From NCBI GenBank assembly GCA_035650255.1, contig DASRIA010000017.1, forward strand, positions 77,326 to 141,325: a stretch of DNA of 64,000 nucleotides, written 5' to 3'. The translations under genes were made by a program, and so were the position numbers. Shown here piece after piece: positions 47,214 to 54,875 of the stretch. Source of the DNA: DASRIA01 sp035650255 (GTDB taxonomy: Bacteria; Actinomycetota; Thermoleophilia; Solirubrobacterales; JBBDJG01). The notes under the pieces are model-generated. The model was given only the letters and a program-made list of their open reading frames with translations. It was not told the origin of the DNA and searched no databases. Position 1 is the stretch's first letter; each line of letters starts with the position of its first letter.

Positions 47214-48013
47214 GCGCCGGGACACCCCCGCGCCGTGCCGCGCCACGGCAGGCGCACGATGCGCTGCGCGTCGTTGTTGCCCTCGAAGTTCTCCCACACG
47301 TGATTCTTCGGGTCGGCGCGGTGCACGTACGCGAAGCACCCGCGCAGGCCCGTGACGTCGATCCACTGCTGGTAGTACGGCGACGGATACACGTCCGACC
47401 AGCCCACCGACGTGCCCAGCGTGACCTCCCGCTTGGTGGAGTCCTGGCTGCAGCCGGGGAAGACGCGTCCGCGGGGCGAGCGCTTCGAGGCCGAGGTCCG
47501 CTTGAGGTCGCGCAGGCAGTAGTGCACCTTGGGCCCCGTGCGCACGAGCTGGTTGCGCGTGCCGTCGGGGTTCAGCGACCAGAGCTCGAACCGCGCGGCG
47601 TCCTGCCATTTCCAGTAGTGGCCCTGTCCCTCCACGTACTTGAAGTAGAGGCGCGCGCCCGTGCGCTCGATCAGGCGGGTGCCGTCCTGCCTGTAGATGT
47701 GCTGGCGCGCGTTCATCGTGCGCGCGCCGCTGCGCCGGCCCCGCAGCATGATCGGTCCTTCTCCCCTGCTCTTGAGGTTGTTCTCGGCGCGCAGCACGAC
47801 CCGCCCCTCGTAGCGGTCCAGGGTGAGATTCGCCGGCGTCCCCATCTGGATGTCGGGGCAGCGCAGGCGCCCCGCGTGGGGCCCGGTGCAGGGGTTGGGC
47901 TCGTCCCCGTTGGCGGAGGCGCTGCCCCGCGGCGTGCCCGCCACGTCGCCCGACAGGAGCAGTGATGCCGCCAGGGCGACCAGCGGGGCAAGGGCGAAGC
48001 GGCGCAGCGGCAA
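47210..48013 (-). CDS. Secreted lysyl-oxidase-like protein without copper histidines
   Basis: The 267-residue protein has a signal peptide (RFALAPLVALAASLLLSGDVAG) and then a lysyl-oxidase-like fold: GRLRCPDIQMGTPANLTLDRYEGRVVLRAENNLKSRGEGPIMLRG, and the C-terminal half GTSVGWSDVYPSPYYQQWIDVTGLRGCFAYVHRADPKNHVWENFEGNN, which is the most recognisable part. The copper-binding HxHWH block is replaced by GHYWKWQDAARFELW, so amine oxidase activity is doubtful. It is the first gene of a coupled operon with the VOC and membrane genes. It may be a structural or binding protein. Confidence 0.78.
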   Translation of the reverse strand: MPLRRFALAPLVALAASLLLSGDVAGTPRGSASANGDEPNPCTGPHAGRLRCPDIQMGTPANLTLDRYEGRVVLRAENNLKSRGEGPIMLRGRRSGARTMNARQHIYRQDGTRLIERTGARLYFKYVEGQGHYWKWQDAARFELWSLNPDGTRNQLVRTGPKVHYCLRDLKRTSASKRSPRGRVFPGCSQDSTKREVTLGTSVGWSDVYPSPYYQQWIDVTGLRGCFAYVHRADPKNHVWENFEGNNDAQRIVRLPWRGTARGCPGA

Positions 48014-48052
48014 GGTCCGCGGAAGGGTAGCGGCAGGCCTCCCGCGGGGCGG

Positions 48053-48520
48053 CTAGCCCGCGGTGCCGGAGTCGAGCAGCGCCGCCACCGTGTCGCGGCG
48101 GTAGTCGAAGATGCGGCGCAGGTCACGGCGCACGAAAGCGACGTGCGCGAGCGCACCCAGCGGACCGTACGGGATCGCGTAACGCACCTCGTCGGTCACC
48201 AGCGTGCCGCCCTCGACGGGCGCGAAGGTGTGCGTGTGCTGCCAGAGGGCATACGGCCCGCGCACCTGGAAGTCGGTGAAGCGGCCCGGCGGCTCCCACT
48301 CGTCGATCGCCGTCGTCCACCGGATCGGAAACCGGTGCAGTATCAGCGAGTACTCGAGGCGCGCACCCGCCGTCAGCTTGTCCGGGCGCGGGTCGAGGAT
48401 CCGGAAGCGCAGCCACGGGGGCGTGATGCGCTCGAGGTTCTCGATCTCCCCGAAGAAGCGGAACGTCTGGTCGACGTCGAGAGGGACGCGCTGCTCGCGC
48501 TCCAGCAGATGAACCTTCAT
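48053..48520 (-). CDS. SRPBCC (START-like) ligand-binding protein
   Basis: The 155-residue protein is a stand-alone START/polyketide-cyclase-like domain: VHLLEREQRVPLDVDQTFRFFGEIENLERITPPWLRFRILDP, TTAIDEWEPPGRFTDFQVRGPYALWQHTHTFAPVEGGTLVTDEVRYAIPYGPLG, and a C-terminal helix RRDLRRIFDYRRDTVAALL. Such proteins bind hydrophobic ligands; no specific ligand can be named. It lies ten bases after the MpaB-like gene on the same strand. Confidence 0.85.
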   Translation of the reverse strand: MKVHLLEREQRVPLDVDQTFRFFGEIENLERITPPWLRFRILDPRPDKLTAGARLEYSLILHRFPIRWTTAIDEWEPPGRFTDFQVRGPYALWQHTHTFAPVEGGTLVTDEVRYAIPYGPLGALAHVAFVRRDLRRIFDYRRDTVAALLDSGTAG

Positions 48521-48530
48521 GGAGCGGGGA

Positions 48531-49340
48531 CTATGCCGCTCTCGCGAGCGGCACGTAGCGCAGCCGCGCGGGCATGAACGGGATCACGACGCGCTTCACG
48601 TACTCGGCGCCGCCCGACACCAGTGCCTGCCGGACCCACGCAGGCGGCACCGGGCTAAACCCGTATTCGCGCCGGATCCGCTCGGGGAGCAGCGCCACCG
48701 TGACGAAGTTCACCGCCTCGACGAGCGGGCGCGCGGCGATCGGCACCGGCGGCTCCAGCACGATCTCGCGCGCACGCGTGCGCGCCCAGTCCGAGACGTG
48801 CAGCGCGTCGCCCGCCAGCATCTCTTCGCCGTACGCGCGCAGGTCGTGAATGCTCGCGGGCATGTCCCCGGGGCGCAGGCCGAAGAGGCGGCCGACCACC
48901 TTGTAGTCGTCCCAGAAGGCGCTCTGCTCCTCCTCGCCGAGCGCTCCCACGTACTTGCGGTACACGACGATCGCGCTGTCCACCAGGCTGTAGAGCACCC
49001 ACAGCAGCAGCGCGGGGTCGTCGGCGCGATACGGCGTCCCGGCCTCGTAGCGCCCGGCCGGCCGCGCGAGCTTCCCGTTCACGCGCCGGTGCATCGCGCG
49101 CACGCGGCGCGTCACCCGGTCGGCATCGGCGCGGGATCCGAACGTGACCGCGCCCATCACCTCGGCCGTGCGCGCGAGGCGCTCGTAGGGCTCCTCGAGG
49201 GCGGAGGAGTGGGCCAGCAGGCCGGAGACCGCCAGCGGGTGCGCGGCCTGCATCAGCAGCGCGCGGGGGCCGGCGAGCACCATCGCGCGCTCGCGGTAGA
49301 CGCGGCGGATCGCCGACGTGTCGGTGAAGTAGTCGTTCAC
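48531..49340 (-). CDS. MpaB-like oxygenase (DUF2236, rubber-oxygenase family)
   Basis: From GTG 49340 the protein has 269 residues. Features of the haem-binding DUF2236 family are present: RERAMVLAGPRALLMQAAHPLAVSGLLAHS with a conserved His, MHRRVNGKLARPAGRYEAGTPYRADDPALLLWVLYSLVDSAIVVYRKYVG, and the C-terminal AARPLVEAVNFVTVALLPERIRREYGF. Members include latex-clearing protein and MpaB. The natural substrate here is not known. TACCGT ten bases before the GTG and no ribosome site suggest a nearly leaderless transcript. Confidence 0.85.
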   Translation of the reverse strand: MNDYFTDTSAIRRVYRERAMVLAGPRALLMQAAHPLAVSGLLAHSSALEEPYERLARTAEVMGAVTFGSRADADRVTRRVRAMHRRVNGKLARPAGRYEAGTPYRADDPALLLWVLYSLVDSAIVVYRKYVGALGEEEQSAFWDDYKVVGRLFGLRPGDMPASIHDLRAYGEEMLAGDALHVSDWARTRAREIVLEPPVPIAARPLVEAVNFVTVALLPERIRREYGFSPVPPAWVRQALVSGGAEYVKRVVIPFMPARLRYVPLARAA

Positions 49341-49409
49341 GTGCCCGTGAACGGTACGCGCCCCCGGCCCAGGAGGGGGCACACCGCGCGGCACGCTGAC
49401 AGGGCGCTG

Positions 49410-51014
49410 CTAGGCCACGGCCTCCTGGACCCGGACCTGCATGCCCGTGTCCGTCAGGTATTCCTCGAGCGCGTCGACGCAACGCGGGTCGAACTGCTGC
49501 CCCGCGTGGCGGCGGAGCTCCTGCAGCGCCTCTTCCTGCGACTGGGCCGACCGGTAGGGGCGGTCGCTCGTGATGGCGTCGAACGCGTCGGCGACCAGCA
49601 GGATGCGGGACGCGAGCGGGATCTTCTCCCCGGCCAGCCCGCTCGGGTAGCCGGAGCCGTCGTAGTGCTCGTGCGAGTGGCGGACCCAGTCGGCGATCGC
49701 GCCCAGTCCCTCCACGCGGTTGATCAGCTCCGCGCCCGTCTCGGGGTGGCGCTTGACCTCCTCGAACTCGAGCGGGTCGAGCGACTCGGGCTTCTGCAAG
49801 ATGCGGTCGGGGAGGACGACCTTGCCGATGTCGTGCAGCATCGCCGCGATCCTGATGTGCGCGAGGTCGGGCCCTGACCAGCCCAGGCGCTCCGCCGTGC
49901 CGGCGGCGTACCGCGCGACGATCGTGGAATGCTCGACCGGCGTCGCCATGCGCGCGTCGACGGCGCGCGCGAGCGTCGCGGCCCAGGTCAGCTCACGGCG
50001 GCCGGCGGCGAAGTGCTCGGCGTCGCCGTGCTTGCTCGCATACAGCTGCCGGTCGGCGTGGCGCTGGAGCTCCTCGGCGTCGGCGCCGTGGATGGGGAAG
50101 CACGCGGTGCCGGTCGAGACCGCGACCCGCTCGGACAGCAGCTTGCGGGCGCGCGTCGCCACGTGCTCGGCGGCGCTTTCGGTCGCACCGGGCGTGAGGA
50201 TCGCGAACTCGTCACCGCCAAGCCTCCCGATCGAGTCGACCGGGCGCACGGCGCGGCGCAGCCCGTCCACGACCCAGCACAGGAGCTCGTCGCCGGCGGC
50301 GTGGCCGTTCATGTCGTTGACCGCCTTGAAGTTGTCGAGGTCCAGCAGCACGAGGGCCAGCGACTCGCCGTCGCGCTCTGCGCGCACGAGCTCGGCCTCC
50401 ATCCGCTCCTCCAGCCCGCGCCGGTTGAGGCAGCCCGTCAGCGGGTCCGACCGGGACATGCGCACCAGGCCGTCGCGCTGGCGATCGTGGTTCTGCGCCT
50501 GCCATGCGCAGAGGATCGCCGCCATTGCGAGCGCCGCGGCGATGAAGGCCACCTGCGTCGGATCCGGATGCCCGTAGAGGTCGCCCACGACGACGAACGC
50601 GATCATGTCCAGCGCGCCCACGAACACGAAGAGGCGCAGCGGGTAGAAGACCGCCGCAAACACCATGGGCAGGAAGAAGATGTAGGTGAGCGGGCTGGTC
50701 GCGCCTTCGTCCGCAGCGACCGCGATCGCGATCAGCGCGATCACTAGCGAGCTCCAGGTGAGGAAGAAGGTGTCGGAGTAACGGCTGCGGATGAGCCGCT
50801 CCATCGGCAGCAGCTGGATCACCCCGGCGCTCACGAAGCCGGCCGCGAACATCGTCAGGATCAGGCCACGGTGCGGCTCGTCCCAGGTCGCGGCGACGTA
50901 GGCGAGGCCCGCGGCGCTGGCCGCGTAGGACAGGAAGACCCCCGCCCTGACCATCTCGCGGCGAAGGTGTTCGTCCGACCCCTCGACGGTCCCTGTCGAG
51001 TCCGTTGCCCTCAC
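49410..51014 (-). CDS. Membrane GGDEF + HD-GYP c-di-GMP enzyme
   Basis: The 534-residue protein starts with about five to six helices (20-170, MVRAGVFLSYAASAAGLAYV to VAFIAAALAMAAILCAWQ). An intact GGDEF domain (about 185-340) has DPLTGCLNRRGLEERM, LDLDNFKAVNDMNGHAAGDELL and GRLGGDEFAIL. The HD-GYP phosphodiesterase domain (about 350-525) has EHSTIVARYAAG, AAMLHDIGKVVLPDRILQKP and HEHYDGSGYPSGLAGEKIP. It can in principle both make and degrade c-di-GMP. The GTG at 51014 has only a weak ribosome site; ATG at codon 21 is an alternative. Confidence 0.93.
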   Translation of the reverse strand: MRATDSTGTVEGSDEHLRREMVRAGVFLSYAASAAGLAYVAATWDEPHRGLILTMFAAGFVSAGVIQLLPMERLIRSRYSDTFFLTWSSLVIALIAIAVAADEGATSPLTYIFFLPMVFAAVFYPLRLFVFVGALDMIAFVVVGDLYGHPDPTQVAFIAAALAMAAILCAWQAQNHDRQRDGLVRMSRSDPLTGCLNRRGLEERMEAELVRAERDGESLALVLLDLDNFKAVNDMNGHAAGDELLCWVVDGLRRAVRPVDSIGRLGGDEFAILTPGATESAAEHVATRARKLLSERVAVSTGTACFPIHGADAEELQRHADRQLYASKHGDAEHFAAGRRELTWAATLARAVDARMATPVEHSTIVARYAAGTAERLGWSGPDLAHIRIAAMLHDIGKVVLPDRILQKPESLDPLEFEEVKRHPETGAELINRVEGLGAIADWVRHSHEHYDGSGYPSGLAGEKIPLASRILLVADAFDAITSDRPYRSAQSQEEALQELRRHAGQQFDPRCVDALEEYLTDTGMQVRVQEAVA

Positions 51015-51080
51015 TCCACTCAGGATCGGCTCAAGAGCCAGGATCCCTTAATTAGCGGGGCTTTCCCGGAATTTCGTGTC

Positions 51081-51737
51081 CTACTTCCGCTGCTCCATGC
51101 GGCGGCGGTTGCGCCTCCGCGCGAGCCCGCTGCCCGCGACCGCGGCAAGCAGGATCAGGCCGACCCCGGCCCAGATCGGCACGTCCCCGCCGCCGTCCCC
51201 GCCGCCGTCGTCGGACTCCTGTGGCTGGGGCTGGGCCTGCGCGTCCGGCTCGGGCTCCACCGGCTCGGGCGCCGGCTCGCGCGCCGCGGTCAGCCTCAGC
51301 TTCGGCGCCGGCTCGCTCGTCCCCTCGGGGCCGAGCCAGCGCACGATCTCGCCGCTGTCGTACACCTGGAGCACCTTGAAGACGAGCGTCGCGCCCTCGC
51401 GGCGCGGCAGGCCGACGCGTAACCGGAAGCGCCCGCGCTGTTCGCCGGTCAGCTCGCGCCCGCGGGGCGCGGTGAGCGTTGCCCGCCGCACCTGCGCGCC
51501 CTGGCGGCGAGTCGTCAGGCGCCAGCCGCGCAGGGCGTCGCCCTGCGCGGACGTCACCCCAGGCGGCATCTGGATCACGATCCGCCTGGTCGCGGCGTCG
51601 GGGCGCTCGTTCGGCACCTCGAACGTGAGCCGCGCCTCGTCGCCCGCGGGCGCGCGTGCCGGCTTGATCTCGACGTGAGCGGATGCCGCGGCGGCCGGAA
51701 GGAGCAGGGCCGCAGCCACGAGCGCGAGGCGAATCAC
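51081..51737 (-). CDS. YcnI/DUF1775 copper-binding membrane-anchored protein
   Basis: From GTG 51737 the 218-residue protein has a signal peptide ending ASA and a mature N-terminus beginning HVEIKPARAPAGDEARLTFEVPNERPDAATRRIVIQMPPGV. An N-terminal His after cleavage is how YcnI-type DUF1775 domains bind copper. A Pro/Glu-rich spacer and Gly/Asp run precede one C-terminal helix (VPIWAGVGLILLAAVAGSGLA) with RRRNRRR. It probably handles copper at the cell surface. The GTG overlaps the TGA of the gene before it (GTGA). Confidence 0.88.
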   Translation of the reverse strand: MIRLALVAAALLLPAAAASAHVEIKPARAPAGDEARLTFEVPNERPDAATRRIVIQMPPGVTSAQGDALRGWRLTTRRQGAQVRRATLTAPRGRELTGEQRGRFRLRVGLPRREGATLVFKVLQVYDSGEIVRWLGPEGTSEPAPKLRLTAAREPAPEPVEPEPDAQAQPQPQESDDGGGDGGGDVPIWAGVGLILLAAVAGSGLARRRNRRRMEQRK

Positions 51738-52132
51738 CGCACGTCCGCCACGAGCTGCTTGTTCGTGCCGGTCACCCGGCACCGGCGCGCCTGCTGGACC
51801 TCGTCTTCCGATGCCGCGACGTGCGCGTGCGGGGGAAAGCCCTGCTCGAGGGCGAACGGCCACGGCTGTGTTCCCTTCACGATCGACTTGCCCTCGGCAT
51901 CGGTGCACTCGACCTCGACGGTCGACCGCGCGTTCGTCACCTCCACGCTGGGGTCGTCGACGGTGACGAGCAGCTCGGGCTCACCGTTCACTCCCACCGA
52001 GCGCTCGACGTAGAAGGTCTCCTTGTCCTCTCCGCTGCCGCCGGAGGTGGCCGCCCAGATCGCCAGCGGAGTGATCACCAGCGCCGCGAGCAGCAGGAGG
52101 GGCGCATAGCGCCTGAACTCGAACTTGCGCAC
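51734..52132 (-). CDS. Membrane-anchored hypothetical protein paired with YcnI
   Basis: The 132-residue protein from GTG 52132 has a basic start and one helix (YAPLLLLAALVITPLAIWAATSG), then an extracytoplasmic domain with KETFYVERSVGVNGEPELLVTVDDPSVEVTNARSTVEVECTDAEGKSIVKGTQPWPFALEQGFPPHAHVAASEDEV and ARRCRVTGTNKQLVADVR. Two Cys and the PPHAH motif could bind metal or form a disulfide; this is inference. It is coupled to YcnI by a four-base overlap, so a joint role is likely. Confidence 0.75.
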   Translation of the reverse strand: MRKFEFRRYAPLLLLAALVITPLAIWAATSGGSGEDKETFYVERSVGVNGEPELLVTVDDPSVEVTNARSTVEVECTDAEGKSIVKGTQPWPFALEQGFPPHAHVAASEDEVQQARRCRVTGTNKQLVADVR

Positions 52133-52139
52133 GGCCGCA

Positions 52140-52145
52140 ACCCTA
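52140..52145 (-). promoter_or_regulatory. -10 box of leaderless YcnI operon
   Basis: TAGGGT on the minus strand is seven bases upstream of GTG 52132; no ribosome site. Confidence 0.4.
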
Positions 52146-52448
52146 GCGCCGCCCGGGCCTCAGGAATGCGGTGACCGCGGCGCGCGGCCGCGGTCACCGC
52201 TCCAGGCTCCCCGGCCGCGTTCATCCCGGGGATGAGGCGGCCGCCGGCGCGGGAGCCGAAGACGAGCCGGTGCGCCACTTCTACACCGGTGGGCAGCGGC
52301 GGTCAAGGTGGTCTTCGCCGGGCGGCGGCGCGCATGAGGCGCGGCAAGCGCAGCCGCCGGGCTCCTGCGGGCCGGGCGGCGCGGATAGAATCGCGCCGCT
52401 GGCAGGCAAATTCGTCCCATGGGGACGGCGTCGGCGGCAGCGTTGAGC

Positions 52449-52835
52449 ATGTCTGAAGAGAGCCAAATCCGGTTCGTTCGCCGCATCTGGGAGGCGATTC
52501 GTGAAGGCGGTATCGAGGCCGGGCTGGAGCTCACCCCCGGGGTCGAGTGGCGCCCGCACGCGGCCGGCGGCCAGGTGCTGACCAGCGAAGAGGCGCTCAA
52601 GTTCTTCGCCGAGTTCCAGGGCGAGCGCGAGCTGCTCGAGGTGCTGCCGTACTCCTACCACTCCCAAGGCAACCTCGTGCTGGCGTCCGGCAGCTTCCGC
52701 CTCAGCGGCCCGGGCCGCATCTCCGAGTTCCAGATCCACTGGGTGTACGAGTTCGAGGGCGACCGCCTGCGCCGTGCGGCGTCCTATCCCACCCGAGCCG
52801 AGGCGCTGGAGGCGATGGGCGTCGACGAGCTTTGA
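52449..52835 (+). CDS. SnoaL-like protein
   Basis: The 128-residue NTF2-like protein begins MSEESQIRFVRRIWEAIREGG, continues with GVEWRPHAAGGQVLTSEEALKFFAEFQGERELLEVLPYSYHSQGNLVLASGSFRLS, and ends QIHWVYEFEGDRLRRAASYPTRAEALEAMG. ATG 52419 in the same frame adds ten residues and is closer to a TAGAAT box near 52385. The stop overlaps the TTG of the PLP-enzyme gene (TTGA). Confidence 0.85.
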   Translation: MSEESQIRFVRRIWEAIREGGIEAGLELTPGVEWRPHAAGGQVLTSEEALKFFAEFQGERELLEVLPYSYHSQGNLVLASGSFRLSGPGRISEFQIHWVYEFEGDRLRRAASYPTRAEALEAMGVDEL

Positions 52836-53845
52836 CGCCTCACGTCCACGCGCGCTGGCCCGCGCTGCAAGCCACGCTGCCCCACAGCCCGCTGGGCACC
52901 GGCCCCTCGCCGGTGCGACGGCTCACGGCCCTGCCCGCCGGCACCGGCGGTGAGGTCTGGGTCAAGGACGACGGCGCTTACGGCTCGATCTACGGCGGCA
53001 ACAAGGTCCGCAAGCTGGAGTGGATCCTGCCGGACGTCGCGGCCCGCGGGCGGCGCACGATCGTGACGGTCGGCGCGCTCGGCACCAACCACGGCCTGGC
53101 GACCGCCCTGTACGCGCGTGAGCACGGGCTGCGGTGTGCGGTCGCGCTCGTCGACCAGCCGGTCGACGAGCACGTAGAGCGGCAGCTGGCCCGGCTCGAG
53201 CGGTCCGGGGCGCACCTCTACAGGACGCGGGGCACGGTTGGCACGTACGCGGCCGCGCCGTGGATCCTGCTGCGCCACTCCGACCTGCGGCGCCTGCGGC
53301 CGCCCTACTTCCTGCGGGTGGGCGGCTCGACCCCGGTCGGCTGTCTCGGCTTCGTGGAGGCGGCGTTCGAGCTGGCGGAGCAGGTGCGCGACGGGGCGCT
53401 GCCCGAGCCGTCGCACGTCGTGGTGGCGCTCGGCTCGGGCGGCACGGCGGCGGGGCTGGCGGCGGGCCTGCGCCTCGCCGGCCTGCGCACGAGAGTCGTC
53501 GGGATCGTGGTGAACGACAGGACGCCCGTGGGCGCGGACGTGGTGGCGAAGCTGGCCAACCGCACGCTGGACCTCCTGCGCCGCCGGGGCGCGGACGTCG
53601 GTGGCCTCGAGATCGGCTCCGCGGACCTCGACGCAGAGACCGCTTGGCTCGGCCCGGGCTACGGGCACGCCACCCCGGAGGCCGAGCGCACCCGTGCGGA
53701 TGCCGCGACGCGGGAGGGACTGTCGCTGGACCCCGTCTACACCGCGAAGGCGATGACGGGGCTGCTTGCGTTGCGCGCGCAGGGAAGGCTCGGCACCGCG
53801 CCGGTGCTCTTCTGGCAGACGCACGACACGCTGGCCGCGGCGTAG
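52832..53845 (+). CDS. PLP-dependent ACC deaminase/D-cysteine desulfhydrase family protein
   Basis: From TTG 52832, fixed by the TTGA overlap, the protein has 337 residues. The PLP lysine is in YGGNKVRKLEWILPD near residue 55, and the cofactor-binding regions follow: VGALGTNHGLATALYAREHGL, VVALGSGGTAAGLAAGLRLAGL (phosphate-binding glycines) and LGTAPVLFWQTHD at the end. ACC deaminase and D-cysteine desulfhydrase cannot be told apart by these motifs. Either would release ammonia from an amino-acid substrate. Confidence 0.9.
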   Translation: MTPHVHARWPALQATLPHSPLGTGPSPVRRLTALPAGTGGEVWVKDDGAYGSIYGGNKVRKLEWILPDVAARGRRTIVTVGALGTNHGLATALYAREHGLRCAVALVDQPVDEHVERQLARLERSGAHLYRTRGTVGTYAAAPWILLRHSDLRRLRPPYFLRVGGSTPVGCLGFVEAAFELAEQVRDGALPEPSHVVVALGSGGTAAGLAAGLRLAGLRTRVVGIVVNDRTPVGADVVAKLANRTLDLLRRRGADVGGLEIGSADLDAETAWLGPGYGHATPEAERTRADAATREGLSLDPVYTAKAMTGLLALRAQGRLGTAPVLFWQTHDTLAAA

Positions 53846-53847
53846 CC

Positions 53848-54174
53848 CTAGATCGAAGGCGGCGGCTCGGGCAGGGGCGGGCCGGGATCCGGGCTCGGAG
53901 TCGGCGGCGCCGGGTCGGGCGGCGTGGGCGCGGGGCCCGGGTCCGGCAGCGGCGGGCCGGGGCGCGGCGGAGGCCGCTCCGCGACGCCCGCGGGCGGCTG
54001 GGGCTCGGGCACCGCAGGCGGGCTCGGCTCCGGCGTCGGCGGCGGTGTCGGCTCGGGAACCGGCTGCGGCGTGGGCTCCGGGATCGGCGGCGGGCTCGGC
54101 TCCGGCACGACGGCGGGGCCCGGCACCGACGGCGGCACGGGCTCGGTCTCCGTCTCGAGTCTGGTCACGGTCAT
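53848..54174 (-). CDS. Proline-rich low-complexity protein
   Basis: The 108-residue frame starts at ATG 54174 (MTVTRLETETEPVPPSVPGP) and is made of Pro-Glu/Pro-Asp repeats such as VPEPSPPPIPEPTPQPVPEP to the last residue, LPEPPPSI. Such PE-repeat proteins occur as cell-wall spacers, but this one has no signal peptide or anchor. The opposite strand encodes a Gly/Ser-rich shadow of the same repeats. It follows the MBL gene closely (20 bases). Because low-complexity GC DNA easily gives open frames, the call is uncertain. Confidence 0.4.
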   Translation of the reverse strand: MTVTRLETETEPVPPSVPGPAVVPEPSPPPIPEPTPQPVPEPTPPPTPEPSPPAVPEPQPPAGVAERPPPRPGPPLPDPGPAPTPPDPAPPTPSPDPGPPLPEPPPSI

Positions 54175-54193
54175 CCGCGTTGGGTACCCGGTG

Positions 54194-54799
54194 TCAGGCC
54201 TCCACGAACCGTGCGAGCGCAGCCTTGCCTCCCGGCGCGACCGGATCGCCGTGCGCGAGCACCAGCGCCTCGAAGTCGTACTGAAGCAGGTTGCGCAGCG
54301 CCTCCACGAGGCCGCGCTTCACGCCCTCCGGGTCGTCGCCGAGGTAACCGTCCGGCACGAAGCCGAGGCCGCTGCCGGGCCAGTTTCCCACGGCATCGGC
54401 CAGCGCCATTGCGCCGTCGCCGTGCTGGATGTGCAGCGCCGTCTCCTCGGGGCAGATGACACCGACCGCGCGCGCGAAGACCCCGTTCGCGACCTCGTCG
54501 CCGAAGGCGAAGCCCTCCACCTCCGGGCCGCCCTCGAATTCGTGCAGCCCGGCCTCGTGGCACAGCACCGGACAGCCATCCAGCGCGGCCGAGAAGCGCT
54601 CGCTGTGCCGGTGGTGGTGGCGGTTGGTGAGCAGTATGCGGTCCACCCCGCGGTCGGCGAACCAGGCCAGGCCCACGTCCTCCGGGAGCATCGGGTCGAT
54701 CAGGGCCCGCGAGGGCTGGACGTAGTAGGAGCTGACCCGGTCGCGGATGCGCTCGTGGAAGGCGGTCCAGTGCCAGATGCCGGGGGCGATCTCCTCCAA
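54194..54799 (-). CDS. MBL-fold metallo-hydrolase-like protein
   Basis: TTG 54799, eight bases after a TACGCT box, gives 201 residues starting LEEIAPGIWHWTAFHERI, the usual start of this family. The metal-site region reads ILLTNRHHHRHSERF, and later VICPEETALHIQHGDGAMALADAVGNW and ALVLAHGDPVAPGGKAAL. The HxHxDH motif of MBL enzymes is therefore present only in a modified form (HHHRHSER). The reaction is unknown. The frame is open upstream to 54976, but that part overlaps the HD-GYP start. Confidence 0.8.
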   Translation of the reverse strand: MEEIAPGIWHWTAFHERIRDRVSSYYVQPSRALIDPMLPEDVGLAWFADRGVDRILLTNRHHHRHSERFSAALDGCPVLCHEAGLHEFEGGPEVEGFAFGDEVANGVFARAVGVICPEETALHIQHGDGAMALADAVGNWPGSGLGFVPDGYLGDDPEGVKRGLVEALRNLLQYDFEALVLAHGDPVAPGGKAALARFVEA

Positions 54800-54807
54800 G
54801 GCGGGCC

Positions 54808-54813
54808 AGCGTA
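54808..54813 (-). promoter_or_regulatory. -10 box of leaderless MBL gene
   Basis: TACGCT (minus strand) stands eight bases upstream of TTG 54799, supporting a TTG start without ribosome site. Confidence 0.45.
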
Positions 54814-54875
54814 GCGCGCTCCCGAATTCGACGAGAACCGTCAGGAAACCGACGGAGCAGCCGATATGGCACTGC

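Noticed and set aside
53924..54814. Gly/Ser-rich plus-strand frame
   Set aside because: It is the complement of the proline-rich frame and of the MBL hydrolase gene, with no signal or domain.
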